Positions 38,543 to 49,900 of a stretch of 64,000 bases of DNA are shown piece after piece. Position 1 is the first letter of the stretch, and the number at the start of each line of letters is the position of its first letter. The stretch covers positions 744,001-808,000 of the forward strand of contig NW_002476212.1 of the NCBI RefSeq assembly GCF_000189635.1, written 5' to 3'. The notes below the pieces were generated by a model. It was not told where the DNA came from, made no database searches, and saw only the letters and a list, made by a program, of their open reading frames with translations. The position numbers were made by a program, and so were the translations under genes. The stretch is from Tetrahymena thermophila SB210. Taxonomy: Eukaryota > Ciliophora > Oligohymenophorea > Hymenostomatida > Tetrahymenidae.

Positions 38543-39385
38543 ATGTCTTAATTAACATTATACGGTTTTCTCCTCTGCCCTTATGTTTAAAGAGTGAGAT
38601 TTGCTTTAGAAAACATTGGAGTTAAGTATGACTACAAAGAAGTTGATCTGTATAAATTTAAACATAAAGAGTAGGCATATTTAGATATCAATCCTTTTGG
38701 AAAGGTTCCTTCAATATCTTTCAACAACTAGGTATTTATAATTTCTTGAACAATTAATCAAACTAACTAAATATATATTCAATTAACTAATTAGATTATC
38801 TATGAAAGTCTCCCTCTTCTTGAATTCTTAGAAAATGAATTTGGTGGTGTTTTCCCTTAAGATAACATTAGAAAGACATAATAGAGAATATGGGCAAATT
38901 ACTTTGATTAAAATTTTATTGATAAAATGTGGGCTATACTTGGAATTATAAAAAAAAAGGATGCTGAAGGATCTAAGAAGCTTGCTAACGAATTAGCTGA
39001 AGCTGTGAGATTCTTTACAAAAAATTCAAAGCTATCTGAAAGAATTAAATTAAACCCAAACAACTATTTCGAAGGAGACACATTAACTTATGTTGATTTT
39101 GCTGTTGTTCCTCATTTCAAAATGCTTGATGCTATGTATAGAGCATTCTTTAAAGTCAATTTCTTTGATTAAATTGAAAATTAGGATGAACTAATATAGA
39201 ATTTCAAAACTTACTATCAAAATGTTATTTCATCCGACTCTTTCAAAAGGACTGTAACTAATCCTCTTAATCTTCCTGCCTAAGGAGATAACTTCCTTTT
39301 AGATCAATTATAATACACTCCTGAAAGCTATCATTTTGATAATTTTATAGAAATTTATATTACTAAAAAATTTGTAGAAGCTTGA
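38543..39385 (+). CDS. Glutathione S-transferase, copy 3
   Basis: GST of 259 aa (intron 38732-38794, 63 bp, phase 0). It shares MSQLTLYGFLLCPYVQRVRF with copy 2, the Gln again as TAA. NPFGKVPSI is followed by YESLPLLEFLENEFGGVFP. The C-terminal domain has LTYVDFAVVPH. The helix after KMWAILGIIKKKDAEGSKK is readable for 80 codons without any TAA or TAG. Stop TGA 39383-39385. Same predicted activity as the other copies; differences from copy 2 are scattered substitutions without indels in the coding sequence. Confidence 0.93.
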
Positions 39386-39524
39386 GTGTATTAACTAATT
39401 AATTAATATTCAATTTTAAACTGTAAACTGATTTATATTTTATTTTGTTTATTCAATAAATTTTATTTTAATAAATATTCCATTTTTTAGCTTTTAAACC
39501 ATTTTTTGATTAAGAAAAATGTAA
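39386..39524. other. 3' flank of GST copy 3
   Basis: AT-rich 3' flank. Its sequence after the stop codon is repeated, diverged, at the end of the downstream GST remnant. Confidence 0.5.
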
Positions 39525-39730
39525 GATGAATTATATATAATACACTCCTTAAAGCTATAATTTTGAACTAATAGAACATTATATTTCTAAACAATTTATA
39601 GTTATTGAATGTATTATTTAATTAAAATTCAATCTTAAATAGTCTGTCTACTGGTTTATATTTAAATTTATTTATTCAATAATTTTATTTTATAAATAAT
39701 CCAATATTTAGTTTAAATTGTTTTATCTTT
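39525..39730 (+). pseudogene. 3'-end remnant of a fourth GST copy
   Basis: Diverged copy of the last 28 codons of GST copy 3 plus about 120 bp of its 3' flank (matching about 39299-39512). Shared landmarks are ATAATACACTCC, AAAGCTAT, the ACATTATAT/AAATTTATAT segment, the TGAGTGTATTA/TGAATGTATTA stop region, then ATTCAAT and the TTTATTCAATAA segment. The reading frame runs to an equivalent TGA, but there is no upstream GST sequence, so it cannot make an enzyme. It probably arose from unequal crossing-over within the cluster. Confidence 0.8.
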
Positions 39731-42052
39731 TTAAAAAATAAATTTAATTTATTTTTTTCTAATTTTCATAATTTATTATAATAATAATAATTATCAAACT
39801 TAAATAAAAACAGTAAACTAACAGCCAATCTCCCACTAACTTATTCAAATTTTAAACATAATTTTTTGTAAAATTAATACAATAAATAAAGTTTTATTGA
39901 AGCTGTCTAATTTAAACTAATTTCTTAAAATAATTATAATTTAGATATTAGTAATAAAATAAAAGTTTAAGTTATCTAAAATTTACATTAATTTATTTTT
40001 ATAATTACTGAATCTGAAATCATATTATCATAGAATTTCATTTAAATTCATATTTTTTTTCAATCAAAATTAATTATTAATTCTTTATTTTATTAAATTA
40101 ATTTAATTTTTTAATATTTCATAATCAAATGTTTTTTCCTTTAATATATGAAAGAAATATTTGAACATGAATGATAAATTAATGTAGCTAAATTATTACC
40201 CATATATATCTATCGAAAACCAATTATATAAATGATTTTTAATAAATTAATATCTATAAGTAGATATTTTACCATCAATTACAAATTGAATTTGGGGTGA
40301 GGGTGAGTGAAATTTAAGAGAAAATACAGAATATGTTTTTTTGTTAACAAAATATTAAATTAAATGAAAATAAATTAAAATAGCTACATTTAAAGCATGT
40401 ATTTTATCTTTCTATAAATTACCAAATCAATTAAATATCTTAATTAATTTTTTATTTTGATATTTTGAAATTAATAATGAATTGATGATATTAGATAGTT
40501 AAAATTAAAAAAAAAGCATATGCAATAAAAAATAATTTATTAGTGTAGAGAAGTTTAAATTAGAAATATCACTTTTGATTTAATTATATCATCATTTCGA
40601 CATTTATTCAATTTTAATTAAATATAATTGTTATTTTCTATTATCTAATTTCTTTCCTGATATACTAAAATTTATTAAAGAAATGAAATTAAAACTCTGA
40701 TTATTTAAAACAGCTCAAACCTATCTAGAGATAGGTATTTGATGTTATGGAATATTTATATTATTATTTTTTAACTTAAATCTTAAATAAAATACATAAT
40801 TTATAATTCTTTACTAATTCTTAACAAAACTTGATTTTAGTAGGAGATGAAGTAAATAAAATATCTAATAATCTTTGTGCTAATCATATGCTGCTTATTG
40901 ACACACATATATGTTTGACATTCCTACTCATCTATAAAAAACTTTCAAAACAGATTTATATAAAAATATAGAATGTAACAAATTTGCATACTTTTGTTTC
41001 ATTTTAATATAATTTCAAGAAATTTAATCTAAAATTTGCTCATATGAAATATAATATTAACAATTTTTTAATATTGTCTTCTTCTTCTCCTCCTAATATA
41101 CTATACTTTTCTGTAGTTAACCTAAAATGTTAAAATCATTTAATAAAAAAAAATAATAAAATATTTATTATCATAAAGCAATTTATAATTTAATTTTGAT
41201 TTTGAAAAATATTTTCACTAAATAAAAGAAATAGTCTTTCCTATAAAAAAATATTTCAATATCAAATTAAATTTTTTTTTTTAATGAGTTTTATCTGAGC
41301 AACAAAATCTTTAAAATTTATATTTAAAAGTTGATTGGAAAAAATATTTTTCCCATAATAAATTAATTTTTTTTAATTCTTAACTAAAAAATAAATAGAT
41401 ATTAAAATTTACATTTAAGATGAAAGTTTTAAATAATTTGAATAGCAATAATCTGATCTCCTGATCAGTCATTTAATTAAGGTTATAAATAACTTATTTT
41501 GAATGGGTATTATATTACAAAATTAATTAATATATTGTATAAAATTAATTAAAGTAATATTGTATCAATTTCAACGCAGAATGGTCTGATATTTAAGTTA
41601 GTTCAAAAATTTATTTCCTCATGCACAATTATAAGTTAAATTTGTTTGTAAATTTTTTAAAGAGTTTGATTATATTTGCTAATTATTTGCTTAAAATTAT
41701 ACTTAGATTACATAAAAAGCAAATTTATCTTTTTATTTAATTCTCACAAATATGTAAGCAATAAAAGAATGAGAAATTTAAATCGTATTTTGATTATTTC
41801 ATGTATAGTTTTAAGGTCATAAAAATGAATATTTTGTTTATAGATAGCACTATATGTAATTTGGTTTGCAAAATTTATTTATAATTCGCAAAAAAATAAA
41901 TTGAAAATATAGTAAAGAAATCAATTACCAAAGTTCATTTTTGATTGATTATTGTATTATCAAAGAGTAAATCAAATAGAACAATCAAGTATACATAGCA
42001 AATAGCACATTAAAATAAAAGTTCAAAAATATTATCTATAAATTGTTAAATT
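39731..42052. other. Intergenic spacer
   Basis: A 2.3-kb AT-rich spacer. A frame from about 40840 to 41197 stays open in the ciliate code, but its composition and length do not exceed chance. A short inverted repeat (ACCTATC/GATAGGT) lies near 40721-40738. No gene supported. Confidence 0.5.
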
Positions 42053-44195
42053 ATGGCACTTGTTGGATAGGCGCAAACTCTTTCAAAATTATAAGATAGA
42101 TATAAAGATTACAATGAGAGCGAATCTCATTCTGAATTGCTTACAAGGTCTGTTTAAAAAATAGTTTAATCGCCTAAAAAATGTAATTTGCTTATAAGGA
42201 TCAATTATAGTTTAAAAATTGAAAGCATTAGAAGTTAAATTAAAATAATATTTAATAAATAGTTGATTAAAATGTAGTAAGTATTGGATCTGAAGATAGA
42301 AGCATTTATTCAGAGTTGGAAAGTAAACAAAATATTAATTTTTAAATAGATTTATTGCTCATTTATTCTATCTATTAGAATATTTATCTGATAATATACA
42401 CTATAAATAGAGGAACCACATAAAAATTTTACTTAGATTTGCCCACCCGAAAAATATAGAAAATCTGAAAAATGTCAAGTTTGCAATATTTCGTTTTAAT
42501 TGCTGAATTCTTCTAAGAATTGGTAACATTAATTTACATTTAAAATATTCTTAGGTGCTCAGATTTTTGGCATAATGGTTTATTTGTTTATGTATTGACG
42601 TATTAGATTTATTAATCTCCTGCTAAGTCAAAATCAATGTAATATCAAATGCAATTAAAATATCATACAATATGAATATGTTTAATAAAAGATTTTCATA
42701 AATGCATAAAAAAATTAATGTAATTAAAAGAAATAATAAATCAATTACGCAACTTGAGAAGAACAAGAAGAAAAATAAGCAGTTTTTATAGATAGAAAAA
42801 AGCCTTAAGTTAATATATCATTAAATAAATGCCCACCTTCAAGAATATTTAAAATATCTAAGTTTGATTAATGTGTAATAAAATAAATAAATAAATAATT
42901 AAGTTAATTTTGTGGTAAATGTGTTTGCAAAGAGTGCTCTCGTAGAACAAGAAGAGACCCTCAAAATCAAGAAAATTAAGTAAGAGTGTGCGATCTGTGT
43001 CATTATTAAATTCTCTATAAAAGAATTGTGGAGTCATTTTTCAAAAACAAAACAGAAAAAGATAAGTAAAGAACTGAATTAAATGAAGAGTGTGAAAAAA
43101 AAAAGGAAGACTTATATAAAAAATAAAAAATAAATGAAGAGATTAAGCTTTAGGTAAATTTTAAAATATCTTTTATCAAATTTAATAACCCTACTATCAT
43201 ATTTTTATTAGCTATTTGTATCCATCTATATCAAATTTACTCTCATACTTTTATGAGATTTTGAGAAAATGAATTGGTTTTAAATTTGAATTATATACTC
43301 AAATCCTGCTTAATTAAAATAAATTTAATTAGGATCATTTTTTATTATAAAAAAATATTTTAAGACTATTTTTTTAAACGTTCTGGAAGGCCATGATGTT
43401 AATTAAGTAGTATTAACAGTATATATTTAATTTTTTATAAGAAGCTGGATTTTTAAATTTAAGTTCTTTTTTACAGGAGAAACTAAGAGTTTTGATAAAA
43501 TATCATTAATAACTAATTTAAAATTTAATATAGACACAAACGATAAGATTAAAATATGCACATCAGATAGAAGAGAAAAAAAATAAAATATCAGAAATGA
43601 GAGATAATCAAAATAAAAAGATGGCAGATAACTAAGGACTTAAAGATAAGATATAAAAATTATAAATTGAAGGCCAGGAATAAGAAAAAGAGCTTACTCA
43701 ATTGAGATCTAGATATTATGAATTGTAATCAATTATATAATAGTTCATTTTTTTGATAATTTAATTAAATTATGATTGTATTTATTTTTAATGTTGCACA
43801 ATTTTACTTACAGGAGAAATTAATTCTAAAATGTATTAATTATATTGTTCAAAATATTAAGGCATCAGCATAAAAACGATTTAGAAAGGCTACTAGAAGA
43901 AAAAGAAGAAGAGTTTGCTAACGTTAAATCTCAATATGAATCTATTTAAAAGGATATTGATAAAAAAAAATTTTAATCACAATAAGATGCTACAAATTTT
44001 CTTGAAGAGCATCCAAGATCTAAGTCAGCAATGAGATACCAAGTATCTATAATTGATTATAATCATATTAATTCTAGTATTAATGGAAACAGTAAATCTT
44101 CCTTAAGTAATCAAAAAAAAAAAAATAAGAAACAAAGGAAAGATTAAGAATAGTAATCTGGCTATTGTAATAAAACTAACTGTAGTGTTTTTTGA
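42053..44195 (+). CDS. FYVE-like zinc finger, coiled-coil protein with CaaX end
   Basis: Multi-exon gene. Exon 1 starts MALVGQAQTLSKLQDRYKDY. Supported introns are 42183-42262 and 42323-42410. Next come Cys-rich segments: CPPEKYRKSEKCQVCNISF, then after one or more unresolved splices KFDQCVIKQ, SQFCGKCVCKECSRRT and VRVCDLCHYQI. The order CxxC, CGxCVCxxC, CxxC is that of FYVE-type fingers, which bind PI3P on endosomes, but the usual HHCR core is not visible, so phosphoinositide binding is uncertain. About 300 residues of coiled coil follow (RIVESFFKNKTEKDKQRTEL; GLKDKIQKLQIEGQEQEKEL; NDLERLLEEKEEEFANVK). The protein ends GYCNKTNCSVF, where CSVF fits a CaaX prenylation motif and the upstream Cys could be palmitoylated. 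Exon borders between 42523 and 42760, and 43154 and 43540, need transcript evidence. Confidence 0.68.
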
Positions 44196-45217
44196 TTAAA
44201 AATTTTGAAAAAGGAATTTATAATAAGAAAAATTTTATAATTTGAAGATACTTTTAAACAATTTACAATGCTTTTAATAAGTTATTATTTTCTTTTATCT
44301 TAGAAAAGGCTACAAATATATTTTAATAATTAATTAATCAAATAACTCTGTCTTAGAATAATTAAGGAGGGAGAATGTAATAAAATTGAAGTCTGTCTTG
44401 AGATTAATTCTATTTAAAAAATTTTTCTCATGAAATTTACTATTTTGATTATAATCAAATTTAAATTAAGCTTCTACAATATTTTAAATAAATAATATTT
44501 TAAATTAACAAATAAACTAACTATATAAAAAATAATATTTCTTGTACTTACTTTTAAATTCTTAAATTATAATAATTATAATTATAAAACTTATATATAT
44601 GTTTGTTTTTCTTAAATCTAATCCCTTTATTTAAAATATATATCTCATTAAAAATTTAACTAAAATTAAATAAATTACTAACTAACTAACTGAATTTTAT
44701 TTTCTTTTAATCCTATTATTTCTAACTGTTTGTCTATTATATTTATAATATAAATTAAATAAGATCTAGGAAGATTTAAAAAATTGACTTAATTTTAAGT
44801 TTAATATTGATTTTGTTTTAAAATTTTTGTTGAGGTTTTTACAAATATTTTTAAAAATAATATTTTTTTTTAAAGTTATAAAACTTTCTAATATTAATTA
44901 ATCTTAACATCTACAATATCATATTTTAATTTTTATTTTTTAATCATGCTAAAATGTATCTATTAAGGAATTCTAAAAAGTAAAACAATAATTTATTATT
45001 ACAAGATATAGCATGTTTTAGGATCTTTTAACTAAATTATAAATTTTGATTTTATCTTATTTTAATGAAATATTGGAAATTTATTTATTTGAAAAAATTA
45101 ATATAAAATTAAAACTATTTTCTTTGACAAATAATTATTCTTATAAAATAAAAATCTTGAACAAATTTTACTTATTAAAAATAAAAATGATATAAAATGT
45201 ATTAAATTTATAATGAT
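44196..45217. other. Convergent 3' spacer
   Basis: AT-rich spacer between the convergent CaaX-protein and phosphoglycerate mutase genes. No gene seen; a few TAAC/ACTA repeats near 44680. Confidence 0.5.
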
Positions 45218-45240
45218 AAAGCTCAATTTTATTGAGCTTT
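45218..45240. promoter_or_regulatory. Perfect hairpin across the mutase stop codon
   Basis: Inverted repeat AAAGCTCAA / TTGAGCTTT with a 5-nt loop. In the minus-strand mRNA it covers the last sense codons and the TGA. It might aid 3'-end formation or be a coincidence. Confidence 0.5.
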
Positions 45241-46236
45241 TCCTTGATTCTTGACTTCTTGCATCTTCTTTTCTAACTCTTCCTATGAGACTATTTTAAA
45301 GAAAAATTTTATTTTTCAATAGGTATTGTACTAACTTACTCAAATAGTAATGCTTAACTGGGAGAAGATTTTCGTCAAGCTCATAAACTAAAGGAACTCC
45401 AGTAGGTATGTCTAATTCCATAATTTCTTTTAAAAATAAATAAATTCAATAAATAGTTCTAGTAGCAAAAAATTATTTAAAAAATATTTTTAATAAAATA
45501 CATTCATCAGTCATCTTATCTAAATACTTAACAATGGCTCTAAGAGAATTTCCATGAGCTGAAACGATTACTTTTTGACCCTCAATAATTGCTTTACATA
45601 TAGTATCAGTCCAGAAAGGAAGTACTCTTTCTACAGTATCTTTCAAGCACTTAATTTATTCGTTAAATAATTTGGTTTAAAACACAGAAAAAAAATTTAA
45701 AATAATTTTTACTTCTCCTTTTGGTAAGCTTGAGGGTGGTATATGCTTGTATCTTGAATCCTTACCTGGGTAATCTGGATGATCTATGGACATTTCAGGA
45801 GGTCTCACGTCATATGATCTTCTCCAGATTTTGACTTAGGCTTCTCCTATTGTAAAAATTATTACAATGATGAATACATTTTAAAAAATTAATAAGATTA
45901 ATTACCATGTAATGCAGCTGTTTCAGATTTATTTAAGCCTTGTAAAGAGCCATAGTGTCTTTCATTAAGTCTCCAAGATTTTATAATAGGAATATGATGA
46001 ATTTATAATTCTTCTGCTATGTGATTGAATGTCTAAATAGATCTTTGTAGGACACTTGTTATTGCTAAATCAAAACTATAACCTTTCTATTTTAAAATTT
46101 ATCCTGCAAGAGTAGCTTCTTGATGACCTTGCTCTGATAATGGAATATCATGCCAGCCTGTAAATATATTTTTAAGATTCCATTCGCTCTAACCGTGACG
46201 AACAAACACAACTTTGTATTTACTTTCTGAACTCAT
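45223..46236 (-). CDS. PGAM: Cofactor-dependent phosphoglycerate mutase
   Basis: 2,3-bisphosphoglycerate-dependent phosphoglycerate mutase, interconverting 3- and 2-phosphoglycerate in glycolysis and gluconeogenesis; expected in the cytosol. It has 255 aa, the usual family length. Catalytic signature VVFVRHGQSEWN with the phosphorylated His, followed by [13 protein letters not shown], then [15 protein letters not shown] (catalytic Glu), RRSYDVRPP, and [16 protein letters not shown] with the second active-site His. [17 protein letters not shown] is the conserved C-terminal strand. Four introns (plus coordinates): 45847-45905, 45650-45712, 45427-45501 and 45291-45339; the exons total 768 nt. 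Starts MSSESKYK; stop TGA at 45223-45225. Confidence 0.96.
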
Positions 46237-46947
46237 AAACTCTAATTTATTTTTTAAGTTTGCTATTAGCTTAATAATTAATTATTTGGAATAAATAAAA
46301 TAATAATTAATTAATAATGATTATTTATTTATTAATTTTGAAGATATTTTAACCATGTTAATTGTTTATTAATACGAAATTCTATAAATTATTAATTGGA
46401 ATACTGATGTCAAATATAAATATCTTATCATTTATATGATTTTTCTTTCCTAAATTTTTACTATAAATAATTTTTTAATAAAAAGTTCTATCTAGTATTT
46501 ATTTTAGTCAATTGAATTAATTCATAATACATATTACAATTAAGAAGATTAAAAAAATATTTTACTTCTAAAAAATGTTAAATAAATTATATGAATAATA
46601 AAATTTTATTAAGGAAATTTGAAAATTAATAATCTGTAAAATATTTAATTGCAGTTGATTTAAGAAAATAATTTAATCTCAAATTAATCTATAGATTTAA
46701 TTAAATCTAAAGATTTAAACTAACATAAATTTATCATATTATTGATTAGATTATTTTGTTTTGTAAATATGTATCTTTACTAAGATCTATCATATTATTA
46801 ATTATTTTTAAATTTTAAAACTATTTTTGATTGGAATTTTTTGTATTATTACATAGAATATTTTTTTGAAATTAAAACTTAAATTGCAAGAATAATTTAA
46901 ATATAATTATTTCTTTCTATTTTTACAATCAACTTTTTAATTTGGTT
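46237..46947. other. Spacer upstream of the mutase
   Basis: AT-rich; it must hold the mutase promoter and the 3' end of the LRR-IQ gene (both genes on the minus strand). No specific motif recognised. Confidence 0.5.
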
Positions 46948-49900
46948 TCATTTTTTAGATGCTTTTAAAAATTTTTCATAACGCTGCTCTGCTGTTAGCG
47001 GCTATTATTTTATCTTATTTTTTCTCATTCTTTCTATTCTATAGGCAAAAGTCTACACAAGTTCAGGATTAGTAAAGCCGTGAGCTTCAACTATTTTTTA
47101 TTTTTCCTCTTCTGTGACTTTGTATGATTTTAAAGGTTAAAGTTATTTTCCTGTTGAATTTTGTTTTTTGCTAGAAATTAAACCAGAATTTGAAGGAGAT
47201 GCCATTGAATGAGCATTTTTTCTTATATGTTCACTTTTCATAGAAGCTCCAGACTAGCTGAAAGTATCCTCTTTATTAGATAGAGCATCAAAATCAGAAT
47301 TAGCATCTGTTCTGTTATTCAATTTAGCCTTTTAGGTGTTTAACAAATTACCATAATCTACAGCAGATTTTGTTGGTAATTTTTTCTTTACTAACGGTGA
47401 AGGTGGTTTTTAATTTAAGGTTGGTAGAGGGACACCATTAGACATAAAATTATTATTTTGTATTAGAGGTTAAGGTTTTTGTTACAGTGGAGGCAGTAAA
47501 GTATTTTTTTAAGGTTAAGATTAAGATGCTGAGTGCTTTACAAAATTATTTGTATTTGTTTAATTTATATTTTATTTATTGTTTATTGATGGAGGATTTA
47601 AAAATGACATTACATCGAAATTTTCAGGTATTTTTAATCCTGTATCAAAATCATCCATTGGTTGATTAAGCCAAGCGTCATCAAATTCTGGCAAATCTTC
47701 ATCATCTTAGTATTTTGCTCTAGCTAATCTTTACTTCATTTTTTTTCTTAATCTGTAGCCTCTATAAGTTTTTTATATGATAATAGCATATTTATGTTTA
47801 GACCTTTAGTCAAATATCTTTCTAAAGTTAACCACTTTTCTAAGTAAATATCCCTTATAACACTTTTAAATAGTTATGATTTTCTTTAGATTTTTTAAGT
47901 AAAATTTTTGGTTCTTTTTAATTTTGTATGTAGACTTAAAACCTAAACTTTTTATTTTATGAATTGATCTTTTATGTTTATTTTCAAAGAAGTCTTTTTG
48001 AAAGAAAATAGAGTTATTTAAGGTTATTATATTCTAGGAGCTTACCATTTATGATTATTTATATGATTATTGATTAGTATTTGATGAGGATGAAGAAGGT
48101 CTTAATTAAGAATAAGTTGATTATGATTAATATGAAGATGGAGGCCTAGAAGAATTTGAATTTGCAATCTATAAATTAGATATACTCCACATTTAAATTA
48201 GTTGATTAAACGTGAAGGATGAGTCTAACTTGTAAAAGGTAATATTTTAAGCAAATAAATTCATTTATCGATTTCTCTTTTATTGTTGTATAAATGTGTG
48301 CTGTCTTGTTATGATTGCGAACTCATTTAAAAAAGCCTAAATTGTATTTGAATTAATCTACTTTTTGTGCTTTAGTATCTAGTTAAATCTCATTTCTAAA
48401 TATCTCTTTTTCCCTATATCTATACCCTGATGATTCACTTCTTACAATCTAGGGAGATATCTCAAAAAAAGGTAATCGTATAAATCCCTTAAATCTTCCG
48501 AAATATTTCTTTTGACAAAGTCATTATCATTAAATCCAATATACTTTATATTAGGTGATGCTCTTACTAAATTAAGAACACTTTCAAAATTTTATATTTT
48601 GTTAAAGGAAATAATCAAAGTAGTTAAGTTAGGAAGCATAGGCAAAGAAGTAACTTTTTGAATAGTGTTGTGGCCTAAATGAAGATACTCAAGACAAGGC
48701 AGATATTAAATCCCATTGATATTTTCTAACTTATTTCCATTCAAGTAAAGCTCCACAAGGAAAATGAGAGAAAACTCTTTTGGAATTTCTTTGATGAAAT
48801 TATAATATAAAACCAACTTTTTTAGAAGAATGTTATTTTACAGTCCATCTATAGATACTATTTAGTTTCTACCGATATCTAGTTCTTCTAAGAATAGATT
48901 TTGCTTTAAACTATCTCCAATACTTTCTATTTTGTTTCTGAAAAGATAAAGTTTACGAAGTTACTTGTTTCCAGATAAATTTTCAAGCTTTTTGATTTAA
49001 TTATTATTTAAATTCAGCACTTCTAAATGCTTGCAGCTGCTTAAATCAGCCATTTAAGTTATTCTATTAAGTTCCAAATTTAAATATCTGAGCTCCTTTA
49101 AATTTTTAATTGCACTATAGTCAGTAATTTAATTTTAAGCAAGATTTAATTCAACTATTTTACTACTATTCAATTAATTCAATTTATCTAATTTATCAAT
49201 TCTATTCACAGCTAAACTTAGAATTTCTATGTTAGGAAGTCTTTCTAATCCTTCAATATCACCTAATTTCTCTAACTTTAATTCCAATCTCCTCTTTTTC
49301 TCAAAATTCTTAAAAATATCAAACTGCAAAAACTGTTTTAGTGATTTCTTGATTTCACCTCCACTATCCAGCTTAGACGCATTATTCGATATCGACTATC
49401 CAAAAGATTCTTAAAACATGTCTTCATCATCTTAAAATATATTTTCCTGTTCTATATCAAAAAACTACCTTATAAGTTTAGGCTAATAAGAAGAAAAAAT
49501 TCTAGTTAGCTCTTTAATAATATTATTTTTATCATATTTTTGAAGCAGTTGTTAATGACAAAATTGCATCTTATTAAAACATATTTCTATAAATGATTCG
49601 AATCCAATAGCTTACTGAGCTTATTTTTCTTCTAGCTTAGATATTTTTATTACTTTGTTCTGTGCATTAACAATTTCTTTCCCTTCTTCTCCCTCTACTT
49701 TAGTAAATTGTTTCAATTTATCCTTGCTAAGAATTGTTATTTTACATAAAGAATTTTCTTCATCTTTCATTTAATTTTGAATCTTAGCTTAATTCTAATT
49801 ATTTTTATTGACTTAATTCTTATTTACCAAATTAGAATTAGTACTTCTCACAGTTAAATTATAAGAAGCTTAATAACTTAAATCTCCTAGGACAATATTC

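Noticed and set aside
40840..41197. Long ciliate-code frame in the spacer after the GST cluster
   Set aside because: With TGA as the only stop, frames of this length arise by chance in such AT-rich DNA; no ATG context, motif or splice structure supports it.
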